Shown here: one piece after another, positions 7,635 through 20,382 of the stretch
Layout of the letters: every line of letters starts with the position of its first letter
How positions within the stretch are numbered: position 1 is the first letter of the stretch
Source: Trinickia dabaoshanensis
GTDB lineage: Bacteria > Pseudomonadota > Gammaproteobacteria > Burkholderiales > Burkholderiaceae
DNA length: 64,000 nt
Reading direction: 5' to 3'
NCBI RefSeq assembly: GCF_002879885.1
Contig: NZ_PNYA01000033.1
Span: 19,202-83,201 of the forward strand
Program-made: the position numbers and the translations under genes
The notes under the pieces: generated by a model
The model's input: only the letters and a program-made list of their open reading frames with translations
Databases searched by the model: none
Told to the model about the DNA's origin: nothing

Positions 7635-8847
7635 GGCGTACTCCCGTAAATTGCCAGCGAGCCGCCGGCGGGAAAAAGTTTCGATACGTGCGGCGCGTGT
7701 GCCCCGGCGGCGTCGCGATACTGCCGCCGCGCAGCACTTGCTGCCCCACCATGAACTTGCCGTTGTATTCGGCCGCTACACCGGCCAATGGACGAAACCC
7801 CGGGTAGGGATCGTACGATGAACGCGTCCATTGCCAGACATGCTCTGTCATCTGCTCGATGCCGGGCGCATCGAATGCCGCCTCCCACTCGAATTCGGTC
7901 GGCAGCCTCGCGCCGGCCCACTCCGCGTAGGCCGCCGCTTCATAGAAACTCAGGTTCGATACGGGCGCGCCGGGCTCGAGCGCCCGCAATCCCGACAGCC
8001 CAAATACGCGCCAGTTCTCGAGATCGTCTGGCTCGCCGTGTCCCGATTCCTCCGAACGGAACCAATAGATCGGGGCGCGCAAGCCTTCGCGCTGTATGGC
8101 GGCCCATCCGTCCGACAGCCAAAGCTCGGGACGCGCGTAGCCCCCATCCGCGATGAACGCCGCGTATTCGCCACAGGTGACGAGCCGGTGCGCGATCTCG
8201 TAGGGCCGCAGCAAGAACTCATGCCTCGGGCCTTCGTTATCGAACGCGAAGCCGCGCCCATCGTGACCGATGCTCACGACGCCGCCCGGCTGGCGCAGCC
8301 ACTCGAGCGGCTGTGCGTGTCCGGCGCCGCGCTCCGTCTCGATCGCTTCCGGCCGATAAACCGGCATCAAAGGGTTGCACGACAGGGCATGGACGATATC
8401 CGTCACGATCAGCTCTTGGTGCTGCTGCTCGTGATGTAAGCCGAGCGTAATGGTCGGCTCGAGCGCCGCCAAATCGCTTTCGTCCAGCGTGCTCATCAAC
8501 CGCGCCATCGATTCGTCGACGTGGCGGCGGTACGCATGCACCTCTTGCAGCGAAGGCCGAGTGAGCAAGCCGCGCTGCGGACGCGCGTGGCGCGGTCCCA
8601 ATGCTTCGTAGTACGAATTGAAAAGGTAGGCGTAGCGCTCGTCGAACGGCCGATACCCGGGCAGGTGGGGCGCGAGGACGATCGTTTCGAAAAACCACGT
8701 GGTGTGCGCGAGGTGCCATTTCGTCGGGCTCGCGTCGGGCATCGACTGTACGTTTTGGTCCTCGGCCGATAACGGTTCGGCCAGCGCCATGCTGTGCCGC
8801 CGAACTTCGTCGTAAGCGTGTTGCAATTCAGGTACGACCATGGGCAT
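7618..8847 (-). CDS. egtB: Ergothioneine biosynthesis protein EgtB
   Basis: This 409-residue non-haem iron enzyme joins hercynine to a thiol donor to give a sulfoxide. The N-terminal DinB-like domain carries the iron-binding histidines in SPTKWHLAHTTWFFE and in GLHHEQQHQELI. The C-terminal half is an FGE-sulfatase-type domain (GEYAAFIADGGY and the LRGGSIATP and RRTYRNFFPP ending). It is upstream of and overlaps egtD. No egtA, egtC or egtE is nearby. Enzymes from such two-gene loci may use cysteine or gamma-glutamylcysteine, and the sequence does not decide between them. Confidence 0.93.
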   Translation of the reverse strand: MPMVVPELQHAYDEVRRHSMALAEPLSAEDQNVQSMPDASPTKWHLAHTTWFFETIVLAPHLPGYRPFDERYAYLFNSYYEALGPRHARPQRGLLTRPSLQEVHAYRRHVDESMARLMSTLDESDLAALEPTITLGLHHEQQHQELIVTDIVHALSCNPLMPVYRPEAIETERGAGHAQPLEWLRQPGGVVSIGHDGRGFAFDNEGPRHEFLLRPYEIAHRLVTCGEYAAFIADGGYARPELWLSDGWAAIQREGLRAPIYWFRSEESGHGEPDDLENWRVFGLSGLRALEPGAPVSNLSFYEAAAYAEWAGARLPTEFEWEAAFDAPGIEQMTEHVWQWTRSSYDPYPGFRPLAGVAAEYNGKFMVGQQVLRGGSIATPPGHTRRTYRNFFPPAARWQFTGVRLVRDN

Positions 8848-8936
8848 CGGACTCGCTCCTGTCGATCACATGGCCCGGCAAAAACCGAGCCTTTAAGCCG
8901 CGCTTCGCCTGGAAAGCGCCGCGCAAGCGCACTACT

Positions 8937-9884
8937 TTAAGGGCTTTTCGGCGCGGCTGCAGCGGGGCGCGACGCGCCGTCTCTTCGGCTCCGCACCGAT
9001 TCGCGCGGCGGCGCGGCATCGCCGCTCAACCGCTCTTTCAAGCGAGCGGCATCGAATGGCGCCTCGACCTTCCGGTCGTTGTCGAAATAGCAGAAGACGT
9101 CGCGTGCCATTTTCTCGGCAGGCTTCGCCGCGACACGCTTCGCGTCGCTCGGCTCGTCCCCTCGCGCCCACGTCCGAATGCGTTCGGCCCACCAATCGAG
9201 CGCAGGTTCCGCGTAGGCGCCGCTGTAAAGCGTTTGCGTTCCGTGCAACCGGATGTAGACGAACCGCGCAGTCATATCCTCGAAATACGGCCAACCGGCG
9301 ACCGAATCAGACACCACGAGCGACGCTTCGTGGCGCCGCAAGATCTCGGGGAACACCTCCACGCAAAAGCTGGGGTGCCGCACTTCCACGGCGTGCCGCA
9401 GCGCGCCGCGCCGCTTCGTCCCGAACCACGGCGCCTTCACACGCGCGTCATGTCCGCGTGCCAGCGCAATGGCATCTTCGATCGTTCGAGGCAACAACGC
9501 TAGGAATCGTTCAAGGCGAGTCGCATCGAAAGGGAAGTTTGGCGGGAATTGCCAGAGGAAGGGGCCGAGCTTTTCCTCGAGCGCCAGCACGCCCGACGCG
9601 AAAAAATTGGCCATGGCCGGGCGCGCACTGTCGTCGCGGAATCGCAGCATATGCGTCAAATAGCGCGGCCCCTTCACGCTAAAAACGAAATGCTCGGGCG
9701 TCGCCTCGTACCACGACCGGTAGCTGCCTATCGTTTGCAGCGAATAGTGCGAGCCGTTGATCTCGATCGTATCGACCGCGCGCGATGCGTAAGCGAGTTC
9801 GCGCGCCTGGGCCAAGCCTTTCGGATAGAACACGCCGCGCCAACCCGCGTAGCGCCAGCCCGATATGCCGATGTGAATGCTCAT
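8937..9884 (-). CDS. DUF72 domain-containing protein
   Basis: This 315-residue protein belongs to the YecE/DUF72 family, a TIM-barrel fold of unknown activity. The marks are IGISGWRYAGWRGVFYPKGL at the N-terminus, DTIEINGSHYS, FVFSVKGPRYLTH, and LGPFLWQFPPNF in the middle. The C-terminal 40 residues are basic and low-complexity (many Arg, Ala and Pro), longer than usual. An AAGG element precedes the ATG at 9884. A short Cys-rich frame ends just upstream. The function is unknown even in well-studied homologues. Confidence 0.88.
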   Translation of the reverse strand: MSIHIGISGWRYAGWRGVFYPKGLAQARELAYASRAVDTIEINGSHYSLQTIGSYRSWYEATPEHFVFSVKGPRYLTHMLRFRDDSARPAMANFFASGVLALEEKLGPFLWQFPPNFPFDATRLERFLALLPRTIEDAIALARGHDARVKAPWFGTKRRGALRHAVEVRHPSFCVEVFPEILRRHEASLVVSDSVAGWPYFEDMTARFVYIRLHGTQTLYSGAYAEPALDWWAERIRTWARGDEPSDAKRVAAKPAEKMARDVFCYFDNDRKVEAPFDAARLKERLSGDAAPPRESVRSRRDGASRPAAAAPKSP

Positions 9885-9890
9885 TGCGCC

Positions 9891-9995
9891 TTACCGTTTG
9901 CATTTCGGGCATTCGCAGCAAGGGGCGTTCCTGGTCGTGCGTTTTCCGGCAACGCTTAAGAGGCTCGGCGCCGCGTATGCGCATTCGTCGCTCAT
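9891..9995 (-). CDS. Possible 34-residue Cys-rich protein
   Basis: A short frame starts at an ATG at 9995 and ends six bases before the DUF72 gene. It encodes 34 residues finishing in CCECPKCKR, which has the look of a metal-binding cluster. A GGAAGAAAG stretch lies upstream, though at long spacing. The tight spacing to DUF72 would fit translational coupling. I do not recognise it, and it may be a chance frame. Confidence 0.3.
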   Translation of the reverse strand: MSDECAYAAPSLLSVAGKRTTRNAPCCECPKCKR

Positions 9996-10155
9996 AGCAT
10001 GCGCACTTTCTTCCGCGCACTCGGCATTCGCGTAGGATTGCCGCGGCGTGGGCCCAGCCTGGCCCGGTCCGGCGCGGGCGCGCGATAATTGCACACCCCG
10101 TTGCACATCCGGCTTTGAACACCTTCGATTTCCTTTCAATTTGGAGCATCAATAC

Positions 10156-10845
10156 ATGCGTATGCGCGCAGTCGCGGCTCGGCAGGGTTCACATTGGTTC
10201 TCGGAAGGGTGGGCGCTATTCCAACAGCGCCCCGCCATGTGGATCGCGCTCGGTCTCATCGATCTGCTCATCACCGTCGTGCTTTATGAGCTGCCTTATG
10301 CAAGCGATTTGACGGCCGTGTTCACCGTGCTTTGGACCGGAGGCATGATGTACGCCGCCGATCGATGCCGGGCCACGGGCGCGTTGGGATTCGCCGAGGT
10401 CGTACGCGGCATCCGCGTGCATTTTCAACCGCTGTTCGCCGCGGCCGTTTTCGGGTTGCTCATTGCGATCGTCTGCGACTTGACCGGCGATCGCGCGTCG
10501 AGTGCGTTGCGGCTGATCGCGTTCGGCGGCGCAGGCAATAAAAGTTCGCTGATCGCGCTCGTCGCCGGCGCGATCTATTTGACCGCCGCGCTGATCGGCA
10601 CCATGGCGCTATGGCTCGCGCCGGCGCTGATCGTGCTCAATGGCGCCACGCCGGCCGAGGCCTTGCGCGCGAGCTTCGCGGCGACCTGGCGCAACGGCCC
10701 CGCCGCACTCGTCTATGGCCTGATCGCCGCGGGATTGATGCTGGCCTGCGTGTTGACGCTCGGCGTCGCCGTGCTCGTCGTCGCGCCGCTCGTGTATTTG
10801 TCGACCTTCGCCGCCAGCCTCGATATGTTTCCGCCGGAGCGGTAA
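10156..10845 (+). CDS. BPSS1780-family membrane protein
   Basis: This 229-residue inner-membrane protein opens with the family's MRMRAVAARQGSHWFSEGW-type start, followed by six or so hydrophobic segments (for example MWIALGLIDLLITVVLYELP and GLIAAGLMLACVLTLGVAVL). I recall the name from Burkholderia annotation and the function is unknown. TTGGAGC precedes the ATG at 10156. A longer frame beginning at 10048 is rejected because it would start with Arg/Pro-rich non-homologous sequence. It lies directly upstream of lhr but probably is not required for it. Confidence 0.75.
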   Translation: MRMRAVAARQGSHWFSEGWALFQQRPAMWIALGLIDLLITVVLYELPYASDLTAVFTVLWTGGMMYAADRCRATGALGFAEVVRGIRVHFQPLFAAAVFGLLIAIVCDLTGDRASSALRLIAFGGAGNKSSLIALVAGAIYLTAALIGTMALWLAPALIVLNGATPAEALRASFAATWRNGPAALVYGLIAAGLMLACVLTLGVAVLVVAPLVYLSTFAASLDMFPPER

Positions 10846-10847
10846 CC

Positions 10848-10853
10848 TACAAT
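10848..10853 (+). promoter_or_regulatory. -10 hexamer immediately before lhr
   Basis: TACAAT ends seven bases before the lhr ATG, so transcription would begin at or beside the start codon. No Shine-Dalgarno sequence lies at normal spacing. No convincing -35 element is visible. The arrangement suggests a leaderless message. Confidence 0.45.
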
Positions 10854-10860
10854 CGAGCGC

Positions 10861-15282
<4,422 letters not shown>

Positions 15283-15310
15283 CCGTGCAGGGCGGCGTAC
15301 CCCTAGGTCG

Positions 15311-16522
15311 TCAGACGAGCACCCGATACAGCGCCTCGAACAAGATATCGGCGCCGAGTACGAAACCGCGTCCGTCCACGTTGACGTACGCCGACAACGT
15401 GACGCACAGGTTCTTCGAACTCGACGACATATACGGTTCGCTGACGATCGTCTCGCCGGGGTGCACGAGCGCATCGCGGAAGTAGGTGCGCTTGGACCAA
15501 TTGGCCCCCGCGCTGCGCGCCAGCAGCGGAAATGTGGTGCGGAGCCAATGGCCGTGCCGGTCCGATTCGATGTTCTCGCCCACCTGACGGCCCGTGTCGT
15601 CGAGCACGAAGACGCGCAGCGCCCACTCGCAGGCGAAAAAATGCCGGGCCGCCTGCTCCACGGCAACGCCCGAGCAAAAGGCGTTGCGCAGCAGGCCGAA
15701 TGCATGACGGTAGGGCGCGATTTCGTCGAGATCGCCGACGCGCCGCAGCTTGCGCGAGTCCGTGAGCTGGCCCTCGAGCGCCGATGTCGATATCCGTGCG
15801 AACCCGGTCGAGGCCTCGATCTCGATGGACGGCCGCGCAAAATAATAGCCCTGGACGAAATCGGCGTCGCAATCGGCGCTGAGCCTGGCCTGCTCCTCGG
15901 TTTCGATGCCCTCCACGACGATGAACGTGCCGCTGTCGTGCAGCAAATCGACGAGCCGCAACAAGCTGCGCGCGTTCCGGTAACTAGAAGCTGCCTTACA
16001 AATCAATTCGCGGTCTAGCTTGACGACATCGGGGCGCAGGTCCCAGACCCGCCCGAGATTGGTCAGTCCCGCGCCGAAGTCGTCGAGTGCGATCAAGAAC
16101 CCGTAGCCGCGCAAGCGATCGACGGCATCGACGAGCGCGGACGGCGTATCTTGCCGGGCTTCCAGCACTTCGACGACGACGCGCCCGGGCGGCACGCCGC
16201 TCTCCAGCAGATCGTCGGCCAGCGCGGGGCCATGCACGGGGTCGGCCAGCACGTCCGGGTGCATATTGAGGAACAAGACGCTCTCGTCGTCGGCGAACCG
16301 CATGAAGCGCTGCACGTGATGCCGGGTGCACGCTCGTTCGTATTCGCAGTATCGCCCAGCCTGGCGGGCGATACCGAATGCCTGCTCGGGCGAGCAAGGC
16401 GCATCGCCACGCCTCGCTCGAAGCAGCGCCTCGTAGCCGACCGCTGCCCCGTGGGCCAGCGACAGCACGGGCTGGAAGGCGCTTTCTATCTGCGGCAGGC
16501 CGGGCGCTTGGAGGTCGATCAT
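15311..16522 (-). CDS. EAL-domain cyclic-di-GMP phosphodiesterase with C-terminal sensory-like region
   Basis: This protein of about 403 residues degrades c-di-GMP. The EAL domain spans roughly residues 10-250: YEALLR for the signature, FLNMHPD for the metal-binding Asn, EVLEA, ALDDFGAGLTNL, VKLDRELI and VVEGIETEEQ. All catalytic positions that I can align look present, so it is probably active. The last 150 residues (EWALRVFVLDDTGRQVGENI and so on) resemble a Cache/PDC-like sensing fold without membrane segments. The start is uncertain: the ATG at 16522 gives a compact N-terminus, while 16666 would add 48 residues. It is divergent from cheV. Confidence 0.82.
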   Translation of the reverse strand: MIDLQAPGLPQIESAFQPVLSLAHGAAVGYEALLRARRGDAPCSPEQAFGIARQAGRYCEYERACTRHHVQRFMRFADDESVLFLNMHPDVLADPVHGPALADDLLESGVPPGRVVVEVLEARQDTPSALVDAVDRLRGYGFLIALDDFGAGLTNLGRVWDLRPDVVKLDRELICKAASSYRNARSLLRLVDLLHDSGTFIVVEGIETEEQARLSADCDADFVQGYYFARPSIEIEASTGFARISTSALEGQLTDSRKLRRVGDLDEIAPYRHAFGLLRNAFCSGVAVEQAARHFFACEWALRVFVLDDTGRQVGENIESDRHGHWLRTTFPLLARSAGANWSKRTYFRDALVHPGETIVSEPYMSSSSKNLCVTLSAYVNVDGRGFVLGADILFEALYRVLV

Positions 16523-16779
16523 GGAATCGGGAGTCGCGTCGTTGGGGTCGAAAGCCGACTTGGCGATTAGGGGTGGGACGCATCGTCGCACGATCGCCCT
16601 AGCGCTATATAACGTCAGATGGTTCGGTGAACTTAACAGTTTTCTCGGGGGAAACGCGAACCTCATTCAATTTTCCCGGCGGCGCGCCGTTATCAGCGAT
16701 ATAGCCTGAGCAGCGACCGCGGCACCCCCATCCAAGGTGCAACCGCCGGGCACAGGCGCAACCAAGAGGAAAAACTTCG

Positions 16780-17739
16780 ATGGCCGCTGATCACCACTCG
16801 ATCGACGAACGCACCAACCTGACGAGCTCGAACAAATTCGAGCTACTGCTGTTCCGGCTCGGTGCCGCCCCCGGAAACGACGATTCGCACGAGTTGTACG
16901 GCATCAACGTCTTCAAGGTCCGCGAAATCATGACGATGCCGACGATCACGCCGATCGCCGGTGCCTCCGAGCACATGATCGGCGCCGTCGACATCCGCGG
17001 ACAAATCATCCCCGTCATCGATCTGCCCAAACTCATGGGCTGCCAACCCTCGCGCGGCCTGAACATCTTGCTCGTCACCGAGTTCGCGCGCTCGACGCAG
17101 GCGTTCGCCGTGGAGGAAGTGGACGACATCGTCCGCCTCGAATGGAATCAAGTGCTGTCGGCGGAAGGATCGGCCGGCGGCAATTCGGTCACGAGCATCG
17201 CGCGGATCGACGGTAATACCGGCGACTCGCGGCTCGCGCAGGTGGTCGATGTCGAGCAGGTGCTGCGCGACGTGTTCCCGGCGCAGCACCCCAGTGTCGG
17301 CGCGGAAGACGTCGGCACCTCGGTGCGGATGAACGGCGGCGCCAAGATTCTGGCCGCCGACGATTCCGGCTTCGCCCGTAAGCTGATCGAGCAGAGCCTG
17401 AGCGCGCTCGGCGCCGAGTACATCATTACGAAGACGGGGCAGGAAGCCTGGGACACGCTGACGCGCATCGCGGCGGAAGCGCAAAAGGAAGGTGTGCGTG
17501 CCCGCGACAAGATCGCGCTCGTGCTGACCGACCTCGAAATGCCCGAGATGGACGGCTTCATGCTCACGCGCCAGATCAAAGCGGACGACCGGTTGCGCGA
17601 CATCCCCGTCATCATTCATTCCTCGCTCACCGGCACGGCCAACGAAGCGCACGTGAAAAATGCCGGCGCAACCGGCTACGTCGCCAAGTTCGCCGCCGGC
17701 GATCTGGCCGAAGCCATTCGCCAGGCGCTCGCCGCTTAA
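16780..17739 (+). CDS. cheV: Chemotaxis coupling protein CheV
   Basis: This 319-residue protein joins a CheW domain (about residues 18-165, with DSHELYGINVFKVREIM and GAVDIRGQIIPVIDL) to a receiver domain (about 185-318). The receiver keeps the acidic pair in LAADDSGFARK, the phospho-accepting Asp in LTDLEMPEMDGF, the Ser/Thr in IHSSLT and the Lys in YVAKFAAGD. It couples chemoreceptors to CheA and is tuned by phosphorylation. AAGAGGAAAA lies before the ATG. No other chemotaxis genes are nearby, and it is divergent from the EAL gene. Confidence 0.92.
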   Translation: MAADHHSIDERTNLTSSNKFELLLFRLGAAPGNDDSHELYGINVFKVREIMTMPTITPIAGASEHMIGAVDIRGQIIPVIDLPKLMGCQPSRGLNILLVTEFARSTQAFAVEEVDDIVRLEWNQVLSAEGSAGGNSVTSIARIDGNTGDSRLAQVVDVEQVLRDVFPAQHPSVGAEDVGTSVRMNGGAKILAADDSGFARKLIEQSLSALGAEYIITKTGQEAWDTLTRIAAEAQKEGVRARDKIALVLTDLEMPEMDGFMLTRQIKADDRLRDIPVIIHSSLTGTANEAHVKNAGATGYVAKFAAGDLAEAIRQALAA

Positions 17740-17823
17740 GCAGGCAACGGCCGCTGCGTCGTCCGCTGCTGTCTCGTCCGCCTTATCGTCCGTAAGGCTC
17801 GATTTTCGGACCGGCGACGCGGC

Positions 17824-17853
17824 CGGCTTGCCGCTTACAGCAGCGGCAAGCCG
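17824..17853. terminator. 12-bp perfect hairpin overlapping the end of the Lrp-type gene
   Basis: CGGCTTGCCGCT and AGCGGCAAGCCG flank a 6-base loop. It lies between convergent cheV and the Lrp-type gene and covers that gene's stop codon. There is no T-run, but the stem is strong on both strands. It is a likely bidirectional terminator. Confidence 0.55.
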
Positions 17854-18296
17854 ACGTCGCGTTTGACCTCGCGCAGCGACAACACCGATTCCACGGACGT
17901 CACGCCGGGCAACGCCCGCAGCACGTCGCGCACGAAGGCGCCGTAGTCTTCGAGATCGCGTGCCACCACATGCAGGAGATAGTCGGCGCTGCCCGAGACG
18001 TTATGGCACGCGACGATGCGTTCGATACCCTGGATTTCGCGCTCGAACTGGTCGGCCAAGCGCCGGTCGTGCACGCCGAAGCGCACGAGCGCGAACGCCG
18101 TCACGCCGATCCGTAGCGCCGGCTTGGACAGCACCGCGCGGTATCCCTCGACATAGCCGTCGGCCTCGAGCCGCTTCAGGCGCCGCGCGCAAGGCGTCTC
18201 GGTCAGGCCCACCGCTTCGGCGAGGCTCGCGTTCGTGATACGGCCATCCGCTTGGATCGCCAACAAAATAGCGCGGTCGGTCTTGTCGAGAGTCAT
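17835..18296 (-). CDS. Lrp/AsnC-family transcriptional regulator
   Basis: This 153-residue regulator has an N-terminal helix-turn-helix (residues 3-60, LDKTDRAILLAIQADGRITN then LTETPCARRLKRLE) and a C-terminal RAM ligand-binding domain (AFALVRFGVHDRR and VSGSADYLLHVV). I place the start at the ATG at 18296, the standard family beginning; an upstream ATG at 18380 would add 28 residues of junk. It is divergent from the PIG-L gene with about 30-75 bases between the starts. It probably binds an amino acid and may control its neighbour, but that is inference. Confidence 0.9.
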   Translation of the reverse strand: MTLDKTDRAILLAIQADGRITNASLAEAVGLTETPCARRLKRLEADGYVEGYRAVLSKPALRIGVTAFALVRFGVHDRRLADQFEREIQGIERIVACHNVSGSADYLLHVVARDLEDYGAFVRDVLRALPGVTSVESVLSLREVKRDVGLPLL

Positions 18297-18327
18297 GCGT
18301 CGCTGCCCTTGGGTTGCGGAAGCTGCG

Positions 18328-19122
18328 ATGGTAGCGCATGCATGGGCACCGTCCTTGCTGCCGCCCCGCGTCATGCGCACGCTCTCGTCGACATCGCCCC
18401 GCCCCGCTCCCCTTTGCGTCGTCTCCCCTCATTTGGACGACGCCGTGTTCAGTTGCGGCATGCTGCTCGCGAGCCGCCCCGGCTCGATCGTCTGCACCGT
18501 CTTTTGCGGCGAGCCCCACCCGCCTCAGTGCACGCCTTGGGATCGCTGCGCGGGCCACGCCGATTCGAGCGAAGCCCTGCGCGCGCGCATTGCCGAAGAC
18601 GAACAGGCACTGGCAATCTTGGGCGCCCAAGCGGTACGGCTGCCGTTCCTCGATAGCCAATACGGCGCGACGCCGACGATCGATGCACTCGCGCGCGCCT
18701 TGACGCGCATGTGGCGCGAGGCGGGATCGCCCCGCTTGGTCGTGCCGCTCGGGCTCTATCACTCCGACCATGTTCTGGTGGGCGATGCATGCCGCTCGCT
18801 CGTGCGCGAGGAGAGGTTGAGCGATACGCTCGTCTATGAAGATGCGCTCTACCGCACGATCCGCGGCGTCGCACGCGCGCGGTACGAGGCGCTGGCGCAA
18901 GAGGGCTTTCGCTTCTCGCCGCTGGAGGACTCGATGGCGGCGAGCTTGAGCCCGCCTCGCTCAGCCAATGCGAAATGGCGCGCGGTACATGCCTATCGGA
19001 GCCAATTGCGCGCGCTGCGCGATGCCCATCCCTACGACCTCGCCGAGCCCGAACGCTATCACCTCATCGATCCGCCTCGGCAGGGGACATCCCCGGTCCG
19101 GTACGAATTGACGGCGCGTTGA
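18328..19122 (+). CDS. PIG-L / LmbE-family deacetylase
   Basis: This zinc hydrolase of about 264 residues removes acetyl groups from N-acetylated sugars. The family motif is present as SPHLDDAVFSCGM near residue 40, and the second metal His is in YHSDHVLVGDA. I chose the ATG at 18328 because GGAAG lies six bases upstream; the ATG at 18373 (249 residues) is an alternative that would leave more promoter space. The 3' end overlaps the convergent GT2 gene by 59 bases. With the glycosyltransferases next door, a role in deacetylating a surface glycan or its lipid-linked precursor is likely. Confidence 0.83.
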   Translation: MVAHAWAPSLLPPRVMRTLSSTSPRPAPLCVVSPHLDDAVFSCGMLLASRPGSIVCTVFCGEPHPPQCTPWDRCAGHADSSEALRARIAEDEQALAILGAQAVRLPFLDSQYGATPTIDALARALTRMWREAGSPRLVVPLGLYHSDHVLVGDACRSLVREERLSDTLVYEDALYRTIRGVARARYEALAQEGFRFSPLEDSMAASLSPPRSANAKWRAVHAYRSQLRALRDAHPYDLAEPERYHLIDPPRQGTSPVRYELTAR

Positions 19123-20026
19123 TCCGTCCGCGCTGCGCCTCGCGCACGCGTGCGCGCATCGCCAGCACCGCGTCGCCAACGACCCGCCGCCGCCGCAAGG
19201 CCCAAACGATTCCCCCCGCCAACGCCCCCAGATCGCGCACGAACGATCGCTCCCTGGCACAAAGCGCCAACGCGCGAGCCGTGGCGGCCAACGCTTCGCG
19301 CAACGGCAACCGCAGCCACGCGACGAGCGCCGCATTACGCGCGAGCATCCGGCGGCGCAGCCGCGCGTCTCGCGCGGGCGACGGGTGGTGCGTGACGGTC
19401 ATCGCGTCGCAGTAGACGATCGCATAGCCGCGATCGAGCAGATCGAGCGCGACGAGCGACTCTTCCCCGCCGATGAACAAGCGAGGCTCATAACCGCCGA
19501 CATGGCGAAACGTCGATACGCGAAACACGCAGGCCCCCGCCATATAGCCGACGAGCGCGGGGCCCGGCAGCAGGTCGCGCTCGAGCGGACTCGTTTGCAT
19601 ATCGATACAAGTCGGATCGAGTTCGCCCGCTTCGCCCACGAGCACGCGCGCGGACAACACCGCAATGCGCGGCGCGCCGTCGAGCACGCGCACCGCGTGC
19701 GCCAGCGAGCCGGGCGACCAATGCGTATCGTCGTCGCTGAACGCCACGTAGTCGGTCGTTGCCGCCGCCACCCCTAAATTGCGCCCCGCCGCGCCCAAGT
19801 TCCGGTCGGACGCGATCACGCGCACTTGGGGAAAGCGCAGCGGCAGCATCTGCGCGGTACCGTCGGTCGATCCGTTGTCCACGACGATGACCGCCGGCCG
19901 CTCGGGCAAAGCGAGCAACCCCTCCACCGTCTTGAAGACTTCCTTCGCCCGGTTATGGGTCAGCACCACCACCGACATGCGCGCGGTCAACGGGGTCGGT
20001 GTGCTCGATCTATCCAACGTGTCCAT
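19064..20026 (-). CDS. Family 2 glycosyltransferase
   Basis: This GT-A fold glycosyltransferase of about 320 residues transfers a sugar from a nucleotide donor. The N-terminus shows MSVVVLTHNRAKEV, the nucleotide-binding IVVDNGSTDG and the metal-binding triplet in FSDDDTHWSPGS. The second half carries GGYEPRLFIGGEE, the usual acceptor-side acidic region. The C-terminal 90 residues are Arg-rich. I used the ATG at 20026; the ATG at 20104 would add 26 residues. It is divergent from the main glycan operon and convergent with, and overlapping, the PIG-L gene. Confidence 0.85.
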   Translation of the reverse strand: MDTLDRSSTPTPLTARMSVVVLTHNRAKEVFKTVEGLLALPERPAVIVVDNGSTDGTAQMLPLRFPQVRVIASDRNLGAAGRNLGVAAATTDYVAFSDDDTHWSPGSLAHAVRVLDGAPRIAVLSARVLVGEAGELDPTCIDMQTSPLERDLLPGPALVGYMAGACVFRVSTFRHVGGYEPRLFIGGEESLVALDLLDRGYAIVYCDAMTVTHHPSPARDARLRRRMLARNAALVAWLRLPLREALAATARALALCARERSFVRDLGALAGGIVWALRRRRVVGDAVLAMRARVREAQRGRINAPSIRTGPGMSPAEADR

Positions 20027-20382
20027 GCCTCGATATCCATGTCGTTCGTCGCTTCCGCCGACGCCACGTCCAAGCGCCGCCCGGGCCCGGCCACGAGACA
20101 GCAAGAAGCAAACCGCCGAGCGCGCGCTGCCGACGGCACAGCGAGGCGCCGCGCCCGGTGCCGCTTAATTACATCGCCTCTGTAACACCGGCGTCACGTT
20201 GGCTCGAACAAGTAAAGATCACAGCAGCGTCTCCGGAGCGTCGCAACGCTTCTGCACGTTTGACCTGTCTCGCGAAATGATGGGCACAGCGTGTGCTCGA
20301 TAGGACGCGAACGCTTCGCAAACGCCCGTACACCGGCCGATTGCGCGCTCGCCGGGCAGGCCTCCAATATCAAGGACTACTC
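20027..20382. other. 356-base intergenic region between divergent glycan genes
   Basis: It holds the control region for the GT2 gene and for the eight-gene glycan operon. The only recognisable element is a sigma-54-like GG-N10-GC motif at 20283-20296. I see no RNA gene, repeat or coding frame that I would defend. Confidence 0.5.
20283..20296 (+). promoter_or_regulatory. Weak sigma-54-like promoter before the glycan operon
   Basis: GGCACAGCGTGTGC keeps the invariant GG and GC with 10 bases between, but it departs from the consensus at the last base of GGCACG and the first of TTGC. It lies 86 bases before the GT4 start codon. It is weaker than the copies beyond 30 kb. Confidence 0.35.
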
